Shown here: positions 46,594 to 56,751 of the stretch, piece by piece | Position numbering within the stretch: position 1 is the first letter of the stretch | Layout: each line of letters opens with the position of its first letter | Assembly (NCBI GenBank): GCA_012841565.1 | Contig: DUUM01000428.1 | Span: 78,312-142,311 of the forward strand | Reading direction: 5' to 3' | DNA from: Candidatus Epulonipiscium sp. | GTDB lineage: Bacteria; Bacillota_A; Clostridia; Lachnospirales; Cellulosilyticaceae | Length of the DNA: 64,000 nt | The notes under the pieces: model-generated | Seen by the model: only the letters and a program-made list of their open reading frames with translations | What the model was told of the DNA's origin: nothing | The model's database searches: none | Position numbers and translations under genes: made by a program

Positions 46594-49173
46594 TTAGTTC
46601 TTACCACAGCAGTGTTTATATTTCTTACCACTACCACATATACAAGGTTGATTTCTACCTACCTTTTCTTCTGCACGTTGTACTGGTTTTTTGGCAACAC
46701 TATCATCTTGATGATTTGTAGCCGTTGGTTGCACCACATGTTCACGTTTAATTTCTTGATTTTCTGCAATTCTTACATGATACATAGCTCTTGTAACATC
46801 TTGTTTAATAGCGTAACTCATTTCCTCAAACATTTCAAAACCAGCAAATTTATATTCTACTAAAGGATCTCTTTGTCCGTAAGCCGTAAGTCCAATTCCT
46901 TGGCGCATTTGATCCATGTTATCAATATGATCCATCCACTTTTGGTCTATAATCTTAAGGAGTATGACACGTTCAATCTCCCGCATTTGGGCACCTAGTT
47001 CTACTTCTCTATCATTATATAATTTTTCCGCTGCTATATATAATTTCTCTATAATATCATCTGCTGTTAAGTCGTCTTTATCTTCTTTAGGGAACGTAAT
47101 ACCTTCTAATGGAATGATTGGATATAAGTTCTCCATCATACTCTCTAAATCCCATTCATCTGCATGGTCTAATCCTACTGTGTAAGACTCTACTGTGCTT
47201 GCAATAACGTCTTTTATCATCACTAATATATTTTCTTTAAGGTCTTCATTTTGAAGTGATTTATATCTTTCATCATAAATAACTTCGCGTTGCTCATTCA
47301 TAACCCGGTCGTATTCAAGGAGATGCTTACGGGTACCAAAGTTATTGCTCTCAACTTTCTTTTGAGCTCTTTCGATTGCTACTGAAAGAATTTTATGTTC
47401 AATCGGCTCATCATCTGGCAATCCTAAGGTATCAAACATTTTCAGTGTTGCTTCTGGTGTAAAAAGCCTCATCAAATCATCTTCTAGAGAAAGGTAAAAT
47501 CTTGATTCACCTGGATCCCCTTGCCTACCAGCACGCCCACGTAATTGATTATCAATACGTCTTGACTCATGACGCTCTGTACCAACAATCTTAAGCCCAC
47601 CTAGCTCAATGACGCCTTCTTCAAGCTTTATGTCTGTACCACGACCGGCCATATTCGTTGCAATGGTGACACTATTTTTCATCCCTGCAGATGAAACAAT
47701 TTCAGCTTCTTTTGCATGGTATTTAGCATTTAGTACTTGGTGCGTAATACCACGTTTTTTAAGTAGTCCACTTAAAACCTCTGAGGTATCGATATTTACT
47801 GTACCTACTAAAACCGGTTGGCCTGTTTTGTGAGCTGCTTCAATATCATTAACAACAGCTTCAAACTTCGCAGCTTCTGTTTTATAAACAATATCTGCTT
47901 GATCTTTACGAATCATCGGCTTATTAGTTGGTATTACAATAACGTCCATAGCATAAATGTCACGGAACTCTCCCTCTTCAGTCAAGGCCGTACCTGTCAT
48001 TCCTGATTTTTTACTATATCTATTAAAGTAATTTTGGAATGTAATGGTGGCAAGGGTCTGACTTTCCCTTTGGACCTCTACACCCTCTTTTGCTTCAATT
48101 GCTTGGTGAAGTCCATCAGAGTAACGGCGCCCTGACATTAGGCGACCTGTAAATTCGTCTACAATAAGGATTTCACCCTCTTCACTTACAATATAATCTT
48201 TTTCTACATGCATTGAGTTATGCGCTTTAAGGGCTATATTAATATGATGTTGTATATCCATGTTATCTGCATCAGCAAGGTTCTCGAGCCCAAAATATTG
48301 CTCTGCCTTTTTAACCCCTTCTTCTGTCAGGTTTACTGTTTTTAATTTTTCATCAAAGATAAAATCTCCTTCTTCTTCGATTTCTTCACGCATAAGTGTA
48401 TTCATAGCGTTTTCTTCTCCCAGAAGACGACCCTTTTTAAGGCGACGAACAAAAATATCTGCTGCCTTGTATAAATGGGTCGATTTTGAACTGCTTCCAG
48501 ATATAATAAGCGGCGTTCTAGCCTCATCAATTAAAACAGAGTCTACCTCATCAATAATTGTGTAGTGTAGTTCTCTTTGGACCATTTTATTAGCATACAG
48601 AACCATGTTATCACGCAGGTAATCAAATCCAAATTCATTGTTTGTACCATATGTGATATCACATGCATAGGCTTCTCTTTTATCATCATTTTCCATATCA
48701 CTAACAATACATCCCACGCTTAACCCCAGAAACTTATGAACTTGTCCCATTTCATCCGAGTCACGTTGTGCAAGGTAATCGTTAACGGTAACAACATGAA
48801 CGCCTTTACCTTCTAATGCATTTAAATAAGCTGGCATTGTTGAAACTAAGGTCTTACCTTCTCCCGTTCTCATTTCTGCAATACGGCCATGATGAAGGAT
48901 AATTGCTCCTATTATCTGAACTCGGAAATGTTTAATACCAAGAACACGCATAGATGCTTCCCTAACGACTGCATACGCTTCTGGTAAAATATCATCTAAT
49001 GTTTCTCCGTTATTTAAACGATTTTTAAACTCCTCAGTCTTTGCTTGTAGCTGCTCATCTGAATACCCTTGCATTATTTCGTCAAAGGATTCTACCTTAT
49101 CTACAATGGGCTCAATTCTTTTTATTTCTTTTTGGCTATGTGAACCAAAAACTTTGCTAAATATTGATTTCAA
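46594..49173 (-). CDS. secA: Preprotein translocase ATPase SecA
   Basis: SecA drives proteins through SecYEG. The 859 residues have Walker [18 protein letters not shown] near 100, the DEAD-like box [15 protein letters not shown] near 205, [12 protein letters not shown] near 495, and a C-terminal zinc/SecB-type motif [15 protein letters not shown]. An ATG at 49191 has no ribosome site; TTG at 49173 has GAAGGTGGAG just upstream and gives [14 protein letters not shown], which matches related SecA starts, so I choose the TTG. prfB follows after 13 bases. Confidence 0.96.
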   Translation of the reverse strand: MKSIFSKVFGSHSQKEIKRIEPIVDKVESFDEIMQGYSDEQLQAKTEEFKNRLNNGETLDDILPEAYAVVREASMRVLGIKHFRVQIIGAIILHHGRIAEMRTGEGKTLVSTMPAYLNALEGKGVHVVTVNDYLAQRDSDEMGQVHKFLGLSVGCIVSDMENDDKREAYACDITYGTNNEFGFDYLRDNMVLYANKMVQRELHYTIIDEVDSVLIDEARTPLIISGSSSKSTHLYKAADIFVRRLKKGRLLGEENAMNTLMREEIEEEGDFIFDEKLKTVNLTEEGVKKAEQYFGLENLADADNMDIQHHINIALKAHNSMHVEKDYIVSEEGEILIVDEFTGRLMSGRRYSDGLHQAIEAKEGVEVQRESQTLATITFQNYFNRYSKKSGMTGTALTEEGEFRDIYAMDVIVIPTNKPMIRKDQADIVYKTEAAKFEAVVNDIEAAHKTGQPVLVGTVNIDTSEVLSGLLKKRGITHQVLNAKYHAKEAEIVSSAGMKNSVTIATNMAGRGTDIKLEEGVIELGGLKIVGTERHESRRIDNQLRGRAGRQGDPGESRFYLSLEDDLMRLFTPEATLKMFDTLGLPDDEPIEHKILSVAIERAQKKVESNNFGTRKHLLEYDRVMNEQREVIYDERYKSLQNEDLKENILVMIKDVIASTVESYTVGLDHADEWDLESMMENLYPIIPLEGITFPKEDKDDLTADDIIEKLYIAAEKLYNDREVELGAQMREIERVILLKIIDQKWMDHIDNMDQMRQGIGLTAYGQRDPLVEYKFAGFEMFEEMSYAIKQDVTRAMYHVRIAENQEIKREHVVQPTATNHQDDSVAKKPVQRAEEKVGRNQPCICGSGKKYKHCCGKN

Positions 49174-49242
49174 TAACTCCACCTTCTTCATTGGTTTTTT
49201 ATTATTATCTATTAATTATAATTTATAAAATACTACTTATCT

Positions 49243-49272
49243 ATATTATTTTACCATATTTAAGTATATCAA
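49243..49272 (-). promoter_or_regulatory. Candidate promoter of secA-prfB-cheW
   Basis: On the minus strand TTGATA (49267-49272) and TAATAT (49243-49248) have an 18-base spacer. Confidence 0.5.
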
Positions 49273-49322
49273 ACATTATGTCTATTTACAACCAACTTAT
49301 ATATCCAATTAATCCTATTCCT

Positions 49323-49382
49323 AAAAGGGACGGTTAACAAATCATCTCGTTATAAAAACTAAGATAACTTGTTAACCGTCCC
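49323..49382 (-). terminator. Terminator of the sugar operon from a GGGACGGTTAACAA palindrome (copy 5)
   Basis: Arms GGGACGGTTAACAA (49327-49340) and 49369-49382 are a perfect 14-bp inverted repeat with a 28-nt interior. On the minus strand four T follow. It lies 15 bases after the alpha-glucosidase stop. Confidence 0.75.
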
Positions 49383-49397
49383 CATCTTTCACATCTT

Positions 49398-51065
49398 TCA
49401 GATTTCTAGAACAACTGATTGGTATCCTTGTAACTCACAATTTTCCCCATCACACTGGAAATCATCATAATTATTCAATATCACCTTTTTAACATTGCCT
49501 TCTAACTTAACCGCGCAAGGGCCACTAGAAAAAGAACTTATAACTAAGATCCTTTTTCCCTTTAGGGTTCTATAGTAAGCAATAATATCTTTTTCTTCTT
49601 CTATATAAGGTTCAATATTTCCATAAACAATAACATCACTATATTCTGAAGACTTTCTAAGTCTGATTAGTTTTTTATAATAAGCATATACACTATTATT
49701 TTCATTAATTTGTGACTTAGCATTAACTTCTTTATAGTTGCTATTTATCTTTAACCAGGGTATCCCCTCTGTAAACCCAGCATTTACCGAGTCGTTCCAC
49801 TGAAATGGCGTCCTTGCATTGTCACGGCTACGCCCATTCATAGCTTCTAATGCTTCTAATTCAGATAACCCTGCTACAAGAGCCCTCTTATACTGATCAT
49901 GGGTGGCAATGTCATCAAACTCGCTTATGTTATCCATAACACAATTAGACATACCTATTTCTTGCCCTTGATAAATATAAGGGGTTCCTTTCATTAAGAA
50001 GTACATGGTTGCAAGCATGGTTGTACTTTGAAAGTTAATATGTCCCTTAGGTAAATACTTACTGATACTTCTTGGCTGATCATGATTTTCTAGATAAACT
50101 GTTCCCCAGCCAATTTTTTCTGTTTCCACTTGACTTTCAAATAGCAACTTCTTAAAATCATCAATGGTCCAATCAAGTCTATTAAACCACTCGTCATTCT
50201 CATTAGCATCCACATGTGTATGTGAAAAATCAAATATCGTGTCAAAATAGCCATCCTCACCTATATAATCACCTAACTCGTCGTAAGGAACCCCCGGCGC
50301 CTCTGCTACAGTCATGCAATCATAATGATCAAATGTTCGATGCCTTAGCTCTAATAAAAACTTATCAATTCCTTTAAAGTTTTGACTCAACTCATTAGGA
50401 TTCGCAAGGCCATCTGCCCTATCAGGCTCTAGGCTCTTGAAAGTTTGATCTTTTTTAATATAGGTAATAGCGTCTACTCTAAATCCGCCAAGGCCTTTGT
50501 CTAACCAGTAATTCACCATTTTATATAATTCTTCTCTTAACGCTTTATTTTCCCAGTTTAAATCGGGTTGCTTTTTTGCAAAAGTATGCATATAGTATCT
50601 TCCATCATCTAACCTAGTCCAGACACTTCCACCAAAAATTGAACGCCAATTATTAGGCGGATTTGGACCATCCCCTTCTTTGAAGATATAATAATCTGCA
50701 TATTTGCTATTTTTATCTTCTACTGCTTTTTTGAACCATTCATGCTCATCAGAAGAATGATTAATGACTAAATCCATTATAATTCTAATGTTTCTAACCT
50801 TTGCCTCTCTAATCAATTCATCCATCTCTTCATTAGTTCCAAATAGATCATCAATCTTATAATAATCTGAAATATCATACCCATTATCATCCATGGGTGA
50901 TTCATATACTGGACTGAGCCATATAACATCAACACCTAAATCTTGTAAATAATTCAATTTAGCTGTAATCCCCTTTATGTCTCCAACGCCATCATGATTG
51001 GAATCATAAAAACTCTTTGGATAAATTTGATATACGACAGCTTCTTTCCACCATCTCTTATTCAT
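49398..51065 (-). CDS. GH13 alpha-glucosidase (oligo-1,6-glucosidase type)
   Basis: This intracellular enzyme releases glucose from short alpha-glucans. The 555 residues start WWKEAVVYQIYPKSFYDSN. Conserved regions are DLVINHSSDEH near 100, nucleophile Asp in GFRVDAITYI near 199, acid/base Glu in TVAEAPG near 252 and ENHDQPR near 328, followed by a C-terminal beta domain. The length and QPR/NHSS context fit oligo-1,6-glucosidase or related enzymes; trehalose-6-phosphate hydrolase is less likely because it is with an ABC importer, not a PTS. No signal peptide. It is the last gene of the LacI-flanked sugar operon. Confidence 0.9.
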   Translation of the reverse strand: MNKRWWKEAVVYQIYPKSFYDSNHDGVGDIKGITAKLNYLQDLGVDVIWLSPVYESPMDDNGYDISDYYKIDDLFGTNEEMDELIREAKVRNIRIIMDLVINHSSDEHEWFKKAVEDKNSKYADYYIFKEGDGPNPPNNWRSIFGGSVWTRLDDGRYYMHTFAKKQPDLNWENKALREELYKMVNYWLDKGLGGFRVDAITYIKKDQTFKSLEPDRADGLANPNELSQNFKGIDKFLLELRHRTFDHYDCMTVAEAPGVPYDELGDYIGEDGYFDTIFDFSHTHVDANENDEWFNRLDWTIDDFKKLLFESQVETEKIGWGTVYLENHDQPRSISKYLPKGHINFQSTTMLATMYFLMKGTPYIYQGQEIGMSNCVMDNISEFDDIATHDQYKRALVAGLSELEALEAMNGRSRDNARTPFQWNDSVNAGFTEGIPWLKINSNYKEVNAKSQINENNSVYAYYKKLIRLRKSSEYSDVIVYGNIEPYIEEEKDIIAYYRTLKGKRILVISSFSSGPCAVKLEGNVKKVILNNYDDFQCDGENCELQGYQSVVLEI

Positions 51066-51083
51066 ACGTAAAATTCCTTTCGC

Positions 51084-51938
51084 TTATTGTTTCACTGCAC
51101 CATCTGAAACACCTTTTACAATATACTTTTGCAAGTATAAGAAAATAATTATTATCGGAATGATTGAAACAAAAACAGCAGGGAATATTAGCTCCCACGG
51201 ATTACCATATTGGCCCGAAGTAATCTTGGCAAAGTAAAGCTCCAAGGTCAATGTTTTCATCTCTGAGTTACCAATCACCAAGAATGGTAACAAGTAGTCA
51301 TTCCATATCCACATAGAATTCAAAATAATAACTGTTGCAGTTGTGGATTTTACTAAGGGAAGCACCACATAAAAGAATAGTTGAAAAATATTGGCCCCAT
51401 CAATAACTGCTGCTTCTTCAATAGATGTAGGAACACTTTTAATAAAACCATGATATAGGAATACAGACATACTCAGTCCAAATCCGCCATACATCAAAAC
51501 TAAGCCAACTACATTTTTAAGTCCCATTTTTTCAAATAAACTTAATAATGGGTACATAACCGATTGAAAAGGAATTAGCATAGCCGCTGTAAACATGAGT
51601 AACACAATATTTGATACTTTCGTTTTGTTTCTCACCATAATCCAAGCGGCTAAGGAAGACACCAGCACTATAAGCCCTACAGAACACACCGTAATGACTA
51701 TGGTAATACCAAGAGCCCTAAAAAAATGTATTGCCTTAATAGCCTTTGTAATATAGCTAATATCCCAACTTGATGGGAGTCCAATAGGGGTACTTATAAT
51801 CTCCCCATGACTTTTAAATGAGTTCACAAATAAAAATGCTAAGGGAGCTAAGGTGTAAATAGCCGTTAATATTAAAACAATATACGTAATTATCTTAGCA
51901 ATTCTTTCTCTCATCGTAACCACTTTTGATTGAGGCAT
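51084..51938 (-). CDS. Sugar ABC transporter permease, MalG type
   Basis: The 284-residue inner-membrane permease has six hydrophobic helices and the EAA loop (SIEEAAVIDGANIFQLFFYVVLP) that contacts the ATPase. It overlaps the preceding permease by one base. No ATP-binding subunit is encoded nearby, so a shared MsmX-like ATPase elsewhere is expected. Confidence 0.92.
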   Translation of the reverse strand: MPQSKVVTMRERIAKIITYIVLILTAIYTLAPLAFLFVNSFKSHGEIISTPIGLPSSWDISYITKAIKAIHFFRALGITIVITVCSVGLIVLVSSLAAWIMVRNKTKVSNIVLLMFTAAMLIPFQSVMYPLLSLFEKMGLKNVVGLVLMYGGFGLSMSVFLYHGFIKSVPTSIEEAAVIDGANIFQLFFYVVLPLVKSTTATVIILNSMWIWNDYLLPFLVIGNSEMKTLTLELYFAKITSGQYGNPWELIFPAVFVSIIPIIIIFLYLQKYIVKGVSDGAVKQ

Positions 51939-52834
51939 TACATCTCCACCTCCCGCTTTTTAGTAATAGATACTTGAACTAAAGTCACCGTTGCAATTAG
52001 GATAAAGAATATAACCGCTTGCGCTTGCGCTTGACCATAATCTGGAGGCGTTGTTTCTTTAACTGTCCTTAGAATCTGCATAGCCAACATTCTCGTCCCA
52101 AAATCTCCATCTGTTAATGCTATGTTTGCATCTAACAACTTAAAACAATTTGCAAGTGTCATAAAAAATACAATTGTAAAAGCAGGCATTAGCATTGGCA
52201 ATGTGATCACCTTAAAACGTTGGAACACGCTTGCCCCATCTATTTGAGCCGCCTCATATAAATCGCCTGGAATATTATTGAGTCCATTAATATAAATAAT
52301 CATCATATAACCCGCCATTTGCCATGTCACTAGCATGGCCAGTGCAAACAAGGCTTTGGTATTGTTTTGAGTCATATTTGTTAAAAACGGAATACTAATC
52401 ACACCACCCTCTCCAAATAATATTTTGGAGAAGATGATTTGAAAAATAAATTGCCAGATAAATCCTAAGGCCAAACCGCCTAATAGATTTGGTAAAAAGA
52501 AAATCGTTCTAAAAAGCTCAGAACCTTTTCTAATATTCGTAACCATTAAAGCTAAAGCAAAAGCTACCACGTTAACAGAAATAACGGCAATAACGGTAAA
52601 CTTTATTGTATAAATAAATGCTGCTTGAAACTTTGGGTTAGTAATAGCATTTATATAATTATCAAATCCAACCCATGCCTGAAACACATTGCTCCCACCT
52701 GCAAAATAAGTGCCTTTCCATCCTGAAAAAGAATAGACAACCCCCATTGTAAAAGGAATCAAAATTACAAATAGGAATAAAATTACCGCCGGTAGTACCA
52801 ATGGTGCAAACCACTTCTTATAATACTTTTCCAT
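51938..52834 (-). CDS. Sugar ABC transporter permease, MalF type
   Basis: The 298-residue permease has six hydrophobic helices and the EAA loop DLYEAAQIDGASVFQRFK near 190-210. It is 26 bases after the binding protein gene and forms the heterodimeric channel with the next gene. Confidence 0.92.
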   Translation of the reverse strand: MEKYYKKWFAPLVLPAVILFLFVILIPFTMGVVYSFSGWKGTYFAGGSNVFQAWVGFDNYINAITNPKFQAAFIYTIKFTVIAVISVNVVAFALALMVTNIRKGSELFRTIFFLPNLLGGLALGFIWQFIFQIIFSKILFGEGGVISIPFLTNMTQNNTKALFALAMLVTWQMAGYMMIIYINGLNNIPGDLYEAAQIDGASVFQRFKVITLPMLMPAFTIVFFMTLANCFKLLDANIALTDGDFGTRMLAMQILRTVKETTPPDYGQAQAQAVIFFILIATVTLVQVSITKKREVEM

Positions 52835-52860
52835 ACCTCTTCCTCCTGCAACTTAAGTGC

Positions 52861-54342
52861 TTACTTCATTGCCTTCCATTGTTCAATCGCATAGTCTGCT
52901 ATGGCTTCATAATCTGCTGCTGTCCACTCTGATTTTGTTAAATACTCTTCCATAATTTTAAGTCCTACTGTATCACCCGTCCACCCCTTTGGCGCACCGG
53001 CATATGAGTTTGTAATTGTTTTATCGTCTTTCATATATGCAATAATAGAATTCCCTAAGCTATTTCCTAAAGTTGTTGTTGCTGGATCTGCATTATAAGG
53101 AATAAATGCCATGTCCTCTGTTACAAATTTTTGGCCTGCTGGATTTTGATTTAACCATACTAAGAATGCTTCAGCCATCTCTTGCTCTTCTTTGCTTACC
53201 TTAGCATTGATTGCATAGTAGTTAGGTACAAATATTGGAATAGAACTATTAATATGAGCTGCTGTTAAACCACTTACTTGAATGTCTGAATCTTTAAAAG
53301 GAAACTTAACAGGTATAAATGTTAATGTATCTACGATATCAGCATTTGCTTTTTCTATATTTGTATAAACCCAGTTACCTTGTTTCAAAAAGACAGCTTT
53401 ACTTTCAGCAAATTTTTGAACAGCTGCATCATATCCATTAGTTGTTGAGTTAATAAACTCTGGGCCACGATCTAAAGGACCATCTGTTCCTGCCGTATGA
53501 GCCGATTTTAAATCAAGAACTTGTGCATAAGCTGTAAGAGCACCTTTCATGCCATCAACTTGGGCATCTGTTGCTGCATCTGCCGCTGATGGATTTGCAA
53601 AAGCTGTATCAACTACTATATTAATTAAGTGATCCCCATAAGTCCATTTTTCTGAACCTGCTACTGAGAATACGCCTGTTAAACTTGCTGCTTTACCTGC
53701 TTTTTCTGTTGCTAGGGCATAAGACGTACCATTTAAAGTAACACTACTTGAAGTCCCATCTTTAATAAAATCATCAATTGCCAATACCATGGCCTCAAAT
53801 TCTTCATAATTAGCTGCTCTTAAATCTCCTAAGAAAACATCTAGGTTTCCTTCTCCAAATAAAGAACTTAACATTTCAGTATCTGCAACATAGCCATATC
53901 CTTCTACATTATAAGGAATACCAAAACTATTACTACCATCAGACGTTAATCTAAGTCCTGGTGCAACATTATCATGCATGGCTTTAAAATCTGCATTTGT
54001 AGCCTTGTTAAGATCTAGTGCAAATCCACCCTGCTCCCACTCTACCAACTCTTGAATATTCATAATAGAAAAAATAGCTGGTTGGTTTTTAGAGTTCATA
54101 TCTGCTCTTAAAGCTTCTGAACTATCCGTTCCTGCTCCTAATGAGAATGTTTTAACTTTAAGTCCTGTCTCCGCCTCATAAGCTGCTGCTGCTGCATTTA
54201 AAGCATCTGCTGACTCTCCTTTTGTATTAAATATATAAAAATCGTAGTCTTTAGATTTTGCGCTACTTCCACAACCTGCAATACTTGCTGCTAGTAACAT
54301 AGCCGACATCCCTAATGCTGCAATCTTAACTAATTTCTTCAT
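52861..54342 (-). CDS. Sugar ABC transporter substrate-binding lipoprotein
   Basis: The 493-residue family-1 type binding protein has a lipoprotein signal (ALGMSAMLLAASIAGC, Cys at 24). It is longer than most (about 420) because of an Ala/Asp-rich insert near 195-300. Motifs such as AVFLKQGNWVYTNIEKA and GLKIMEEYLTK are typical of oligosaccharide binders. Substrate is inferred from the downstream GH13 enzyme to be a malto- or isomalto-oligosaccharide. It is the first gene of the operon. Confidence 0.9.
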   Translation of the reverse strand: MKKLVKIAALGMSAMLLAASIAGCGSSAKSKDYDFYIFNTKGESADALNAAAAAYEAETGLKVKTFSLGAGTDSSEALRADMNSKNQPAIFSIMNIQELVEWEQGGFALDLNKATNADFKAMHDNVAPGLRLTSDGSNSFGIPYNVEGYGYVADTEMLSSLFGEGNLDVFLGDLRAANYEEFEAMVLAIDDFIKDGTSSSVTLNGTSYALATEKAGKAASLTGVFSVAGSEKWTYGDHLINIVVDTAFANPSAADAATDAQVDGMKGALTAYAQVLDLKSAHTAGTDGPLDRGPEFINSTTNGYDAAVQKFAESKAVFLKQGNWVYTNIEKANADIVDTLTFIPVKFPFKDSDIQVSGLTAAHINSSIPIFVPNYYAINAKVSKEEQEMAEAFLVWLNQNPAGQKFVTEDMAFIPYNADPATTTLGNSLGNSIIAYMKDDKTITNSYAGAPKGWTGDTVGLKIMEEYLTKSEWTAADYEAIADYAIEQWKAMK

Positions 54343-54395
54343 AACTAAAATCCCCCTTGTTTTGTGTGATATTTTGTTTTAACATCTTAATTTCA

Positions 54396-54424
54396 ATATT
54401 AAGGCAGATGTTACATTTTGTCAA
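54396..54424 (-). promoter_or_regulatory. Promoter of the sugar ABC operon
   Basis: On the minus strand TTGACA (54419-54424) and TAATAT (54396-54401) are 17 bases apart. An AACGGTTGAC operator-like sequence overlaps the -35. Confidence 0.7.
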
Positions 54425-54434
54425 CCGTTTTCAT
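54423..54434. promoter_or_regulatory. Candidate LacI-family operator 1
   Basis: AACCGTTTTCAT overlaps the -35 of the ABC operon. It shares CGTTTTCAT with the second site at 54597-54605, on the other side of the divergent region. Confidence 0.45.
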
Positions 54435-54593
54435 AGTATTTATATGTGAACTTTTAGTGACTATCCCGTGGTGTATACAAAAACATTACTTAATTTTGTT
54501 TTATCCTTATTATTATAGCTTTATCAACTAGAACAGGTACGTAACAATCACTTCGAATAGATATTTCTTTACTTTCACTTGTTTTAGTATTGG

Positions 54594-54605
54594 TATCGTT
54601 TTCAT
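54594..54605. promoter_or_regulatory. Candidate LacI-family operator 2
   Basis: TATCGTTTTCAT lies about 40 bases before the TACAAT -10 (54645-54650) of the regulator gene, which suggests autoregulation and possible looping with site 1. The remaining 54435-54593 shows no further element that I recognise. Confidence 0.4.
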
Positions 54606-54681
54606 CTGTTTTCTAAATATATAGGTTTCACCTCATTTTTATGCTACAATGTATTTAACTAATCTTATAAAGGAGGTTTTT

Positions 54682-55704
54682 ATGTCTGCTAATATAAAAG
54701 ATGTTGCAAAAAAAGCTGGTGTATCTATCACAACAGTCTCTCGGGTACTCAATAATCATCCGAATGTTAGTGAGAAAACAAAAACCACCGTTAATACTGT
54801 TATGCAAGAACTCAACTATTATCCCCATCAAATAGCGCGGGCGCTGTCAAAAAAACAATCTTTCCTTATTGGCATGCTTGTTCCTGACTGCTCTAACCCA
54901 TTTTTTGCTGAAATTATAAAATATATAGAGTTAAATGCCCAGGATTGTGATTACAGACTCCTTCTATGTAATTCTTTAAATGATATTGAAAGAGAGCTAA
55001 AATATGTTTCCATGCTTAAGCAAAACCGTGTTGATGGCATTATTATAGGAACACACTCACTGGATCTAAGCTTTTATAGAGATTTAAATGCTCCCGCCAT
55101 TATTTTTGATCGTTATATTGATGAAAGTATCCCTTACGTGTCATGTGATAACTTCCACGGTGGGCAATTAGCCACAAAACATTTAATTGAAAATGGCTGT
55201 AAAAATTTATTGCATATTTCAGGCGCCTTAAATCTAAACAGCCTTGTAAACCGTAGATCCGAAGCCTTCAAATTGACTTGTATAGAACATAATATAGCTT
55301 TTCAAGTGATGGAATTAGAACACACTAACTTAACCTATGAGTATTATCATGAATTTATCGTTGAACACGTAGAGCCCATTTTGCATACTATAGACGGAGT
55401 CTTTTGCACGAATGATCTTCTGGCCTATGCACTTTATGTATACTGTCAAGAAAACAATATTAATGTTCCTAAGGACTTAAAAATAATAGGCTATGATAAT
55501 GATTCCTTTATTCGCACTTTAAGAACCCCACGCATTAGCACCATTGCTCAGCCAATAGAACAACTAGCCAACGCCCTTTGGGGTGGTATACTTGAGCTCA
55601 TCGAAAATCCAAATTCAAATAATCAACACACCCATAACCGGGTTATTTCTGTACACTTAGTAGACAGGGATACTGTCAGTGAAAAAGATGAGGTGACCAC
55701 ATGA
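54682..55704 (+). CDS. LacI family transcriptional regulator
   Basis: The 340 residues have an N-terminal LacI helix-turn-helix (IKDVAKKAGVSITTVSRVLN) with hinge NYYPHQIARALSKKQS and a periplasmic-binding-protein-like sensor domain (IGMLVPDCSNPFFAEI; IIGYDNDSFIRTLRTPRIST). AAAGGAGG precedes ATG 54682; an upstream in-frame ATG at 54649 lacks a site. It is divergent from the sugar ABC operon and most likely represses it until a sugar binds. It overlaps yaiI by 4 bases. Confidence 0.93.
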   Translation: MSANIKDVAKKAGVSITTVSRVLNNHPNVSEKTKTTVNTVMQELNYYPHQIARALSKKQSFLIGMLVPDCSNPFFAEIIKYIELNAQDCDYRLLLCNSLNDIERELKYVSMLKQNRVDGIIIGTHSLDLSFYRDLNAPAIIFDRYIDESIPYVSCDNFHGGQLATKHLIENGCKNLLHISGALNLNSLVNRRSEAFKLTCIEHNIAFQVMELEHTNLTYEYYHEFIVEHVEPILHTIDGVFCTNDLLAYALYVYCQENNINVPKDLKIIGYDNDSFIRTLRTPRISTIAQPIEQLANALWGGILELIENPNSNNQHTHNRVISVHLVDRDTVSEKDEVTT

Positions 55705-56129
55705 AAATATATATAGATGCTGATGGATGCCCCGTCGTCAACCTAACGGTTGATATCGCTAAAGAGTATGATATTCCCGTTATTATCGTAAAAAATTATG
55801 CCCACGAAATCACTAATCCTTACGCCACAATTGTCACTGTAGATATCGCCCCAGACAGCGCAGATTACTATATTATTAATAATATTGAAAACGGTGATCT
55901 TGTCATTACCCAAGACTACGGCGTTGCAGCCATTACCATCTCTAAAGAGGCTATTTGTATAACACAAAATGGTCTTATCATAGCTAGTCATAATATTGAT
56001 GGCCTTTTAAACTCTCGTCATATGAATCAGCAACTACGCAAAAATAAAAGATCCTACTCTAAAATTAAAAAAAGAACATCCCAGGATAATATTAACTTCG
56101 AACATCAGTTAAGGTCCTTGATCAAATAA
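55701..56129 (+). CDS. UPF0178 protein YaiI/YqxD
   Basis: The 142 residues match the DUF188 family: N-terminal IYIDADGCPVVNLTVDIAKEY, VTVDIAPDSADYYIINNI, and LVITQDYGVAAI. Acidic residues suggest a PIN-like nuclease fold, but no activity is established. It is co-translated with the LacI gene through an ATGA overlap, though no functional link to sugar uptake is obvious. Confidence 0.88.
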   Translation: MKIYIDADGCPVVNLTVDIAKEYDIPVIIVKNYAHEITNPYATIVTVDIAPDSADYYIINNIENGDLVITQDYGVAAITISKEAICITQNGLIIASHNIDGLLNSRHMNQQLRKNKRSYSKIKKRTSQDNINFEHQLRSLIK

Positions 56130-56169
56130 AAAAATATCCTTTATAAAGGATATTTTTTTATTTGATCAA
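56118..56169. terminator. 52-bp perfect palindrome, bidirectional terminator
   Basis: Two 26-base halves are exact complements with no spacer, centred in CCTTTATAAAGG and flanked by seven-base A and T runs. It includes the yaiI stop region and ends 3 bases before the stop of the convergent Fe-S gene. Confidence 0.85.
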
Positions 56170-56172
56170 TTG

Positions 56173-56751
56173 CTAATTTGCCTTAGCTTTAGAAATTATC
56201 TGCGTCATGGTTCCCATTGGACAATAAACACACCAAGATCTAGGTTTATATAATAACATTGTAATAATTCCTAAAATTGTAGATGTGAGCATTAAACTAA
56301 AAAATCCAAATGCAAACTGGGCAACCCAAGGCGTTACTGCTGATACATTAACCCAGTTCCACGGAAGCTTAAATGTCCATAATAACGTAATGGCTTTTCT
56401 TAAACTATTTTGCTGTCTTAATACTAAACTTGTAATATAGATCATGTTTGAAAACATTGTTAAGAAAAATGCTAGAAAACCATACCTAAATGCCTTAGTC
56501 CTCATAAATTTCGGAAGATCTCTCCCCCGTGATAATTTATGTTTGTTTCCTAAAAGATTAAGCAGTTGTCCTCTGCCACAATAATTATTGCAATACGATT
56601 TACCTTTTCCACCTAGAGACATTACGAGTGGAACAATAAAACATATCATTCCAAGCCATGCAAATAATATATTGAAAAAACCTAGAGCTAAATATGTAAC
56701 AGACATAATCCACATATAGTCAAAAATACTTTTTTTATTTTTCACCACCAT
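56173..56751 (-). CDS. Membrane protein with cysteine pairs (NapH/polyferredoxin-like)
   Basis: The 192 residues have about four hydrophobic helices and two cytosolic cysteine motifs, YCNNYCGRGQL near 53-63 and WCVYCPMGTMTQ near 173-184, the pattern of the NapH/NosR/FixG-type 4Fe-4S membrane proteins (CxxxCP repeated). It overlaps the ferredoxin gene by 17 bases. It probably carries electrons between quinone or a membrane partner and the ferredoxin; no terminal enzyme is encoded nearby, so the pathway is unknown. Confidence 0.75.
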   Translation of the reverse strand: MVVKNKKSIFDYMWIMSVTYLALGFFNILFAWLGMICFIVPLVMSLGGKGKSYCNNYCGRGQLLNLLGNKHKLSRGRDLPKFMRTKAFRYGFLAFFLTMFSNMIYITSLVLRQQNSLRKAITLLWTFKLPWNWVNVSAVTPWVAQFAFGFFSLMLTSTILGIITMLLYKPRSWCVYCPMGTMTQIISKAKAN

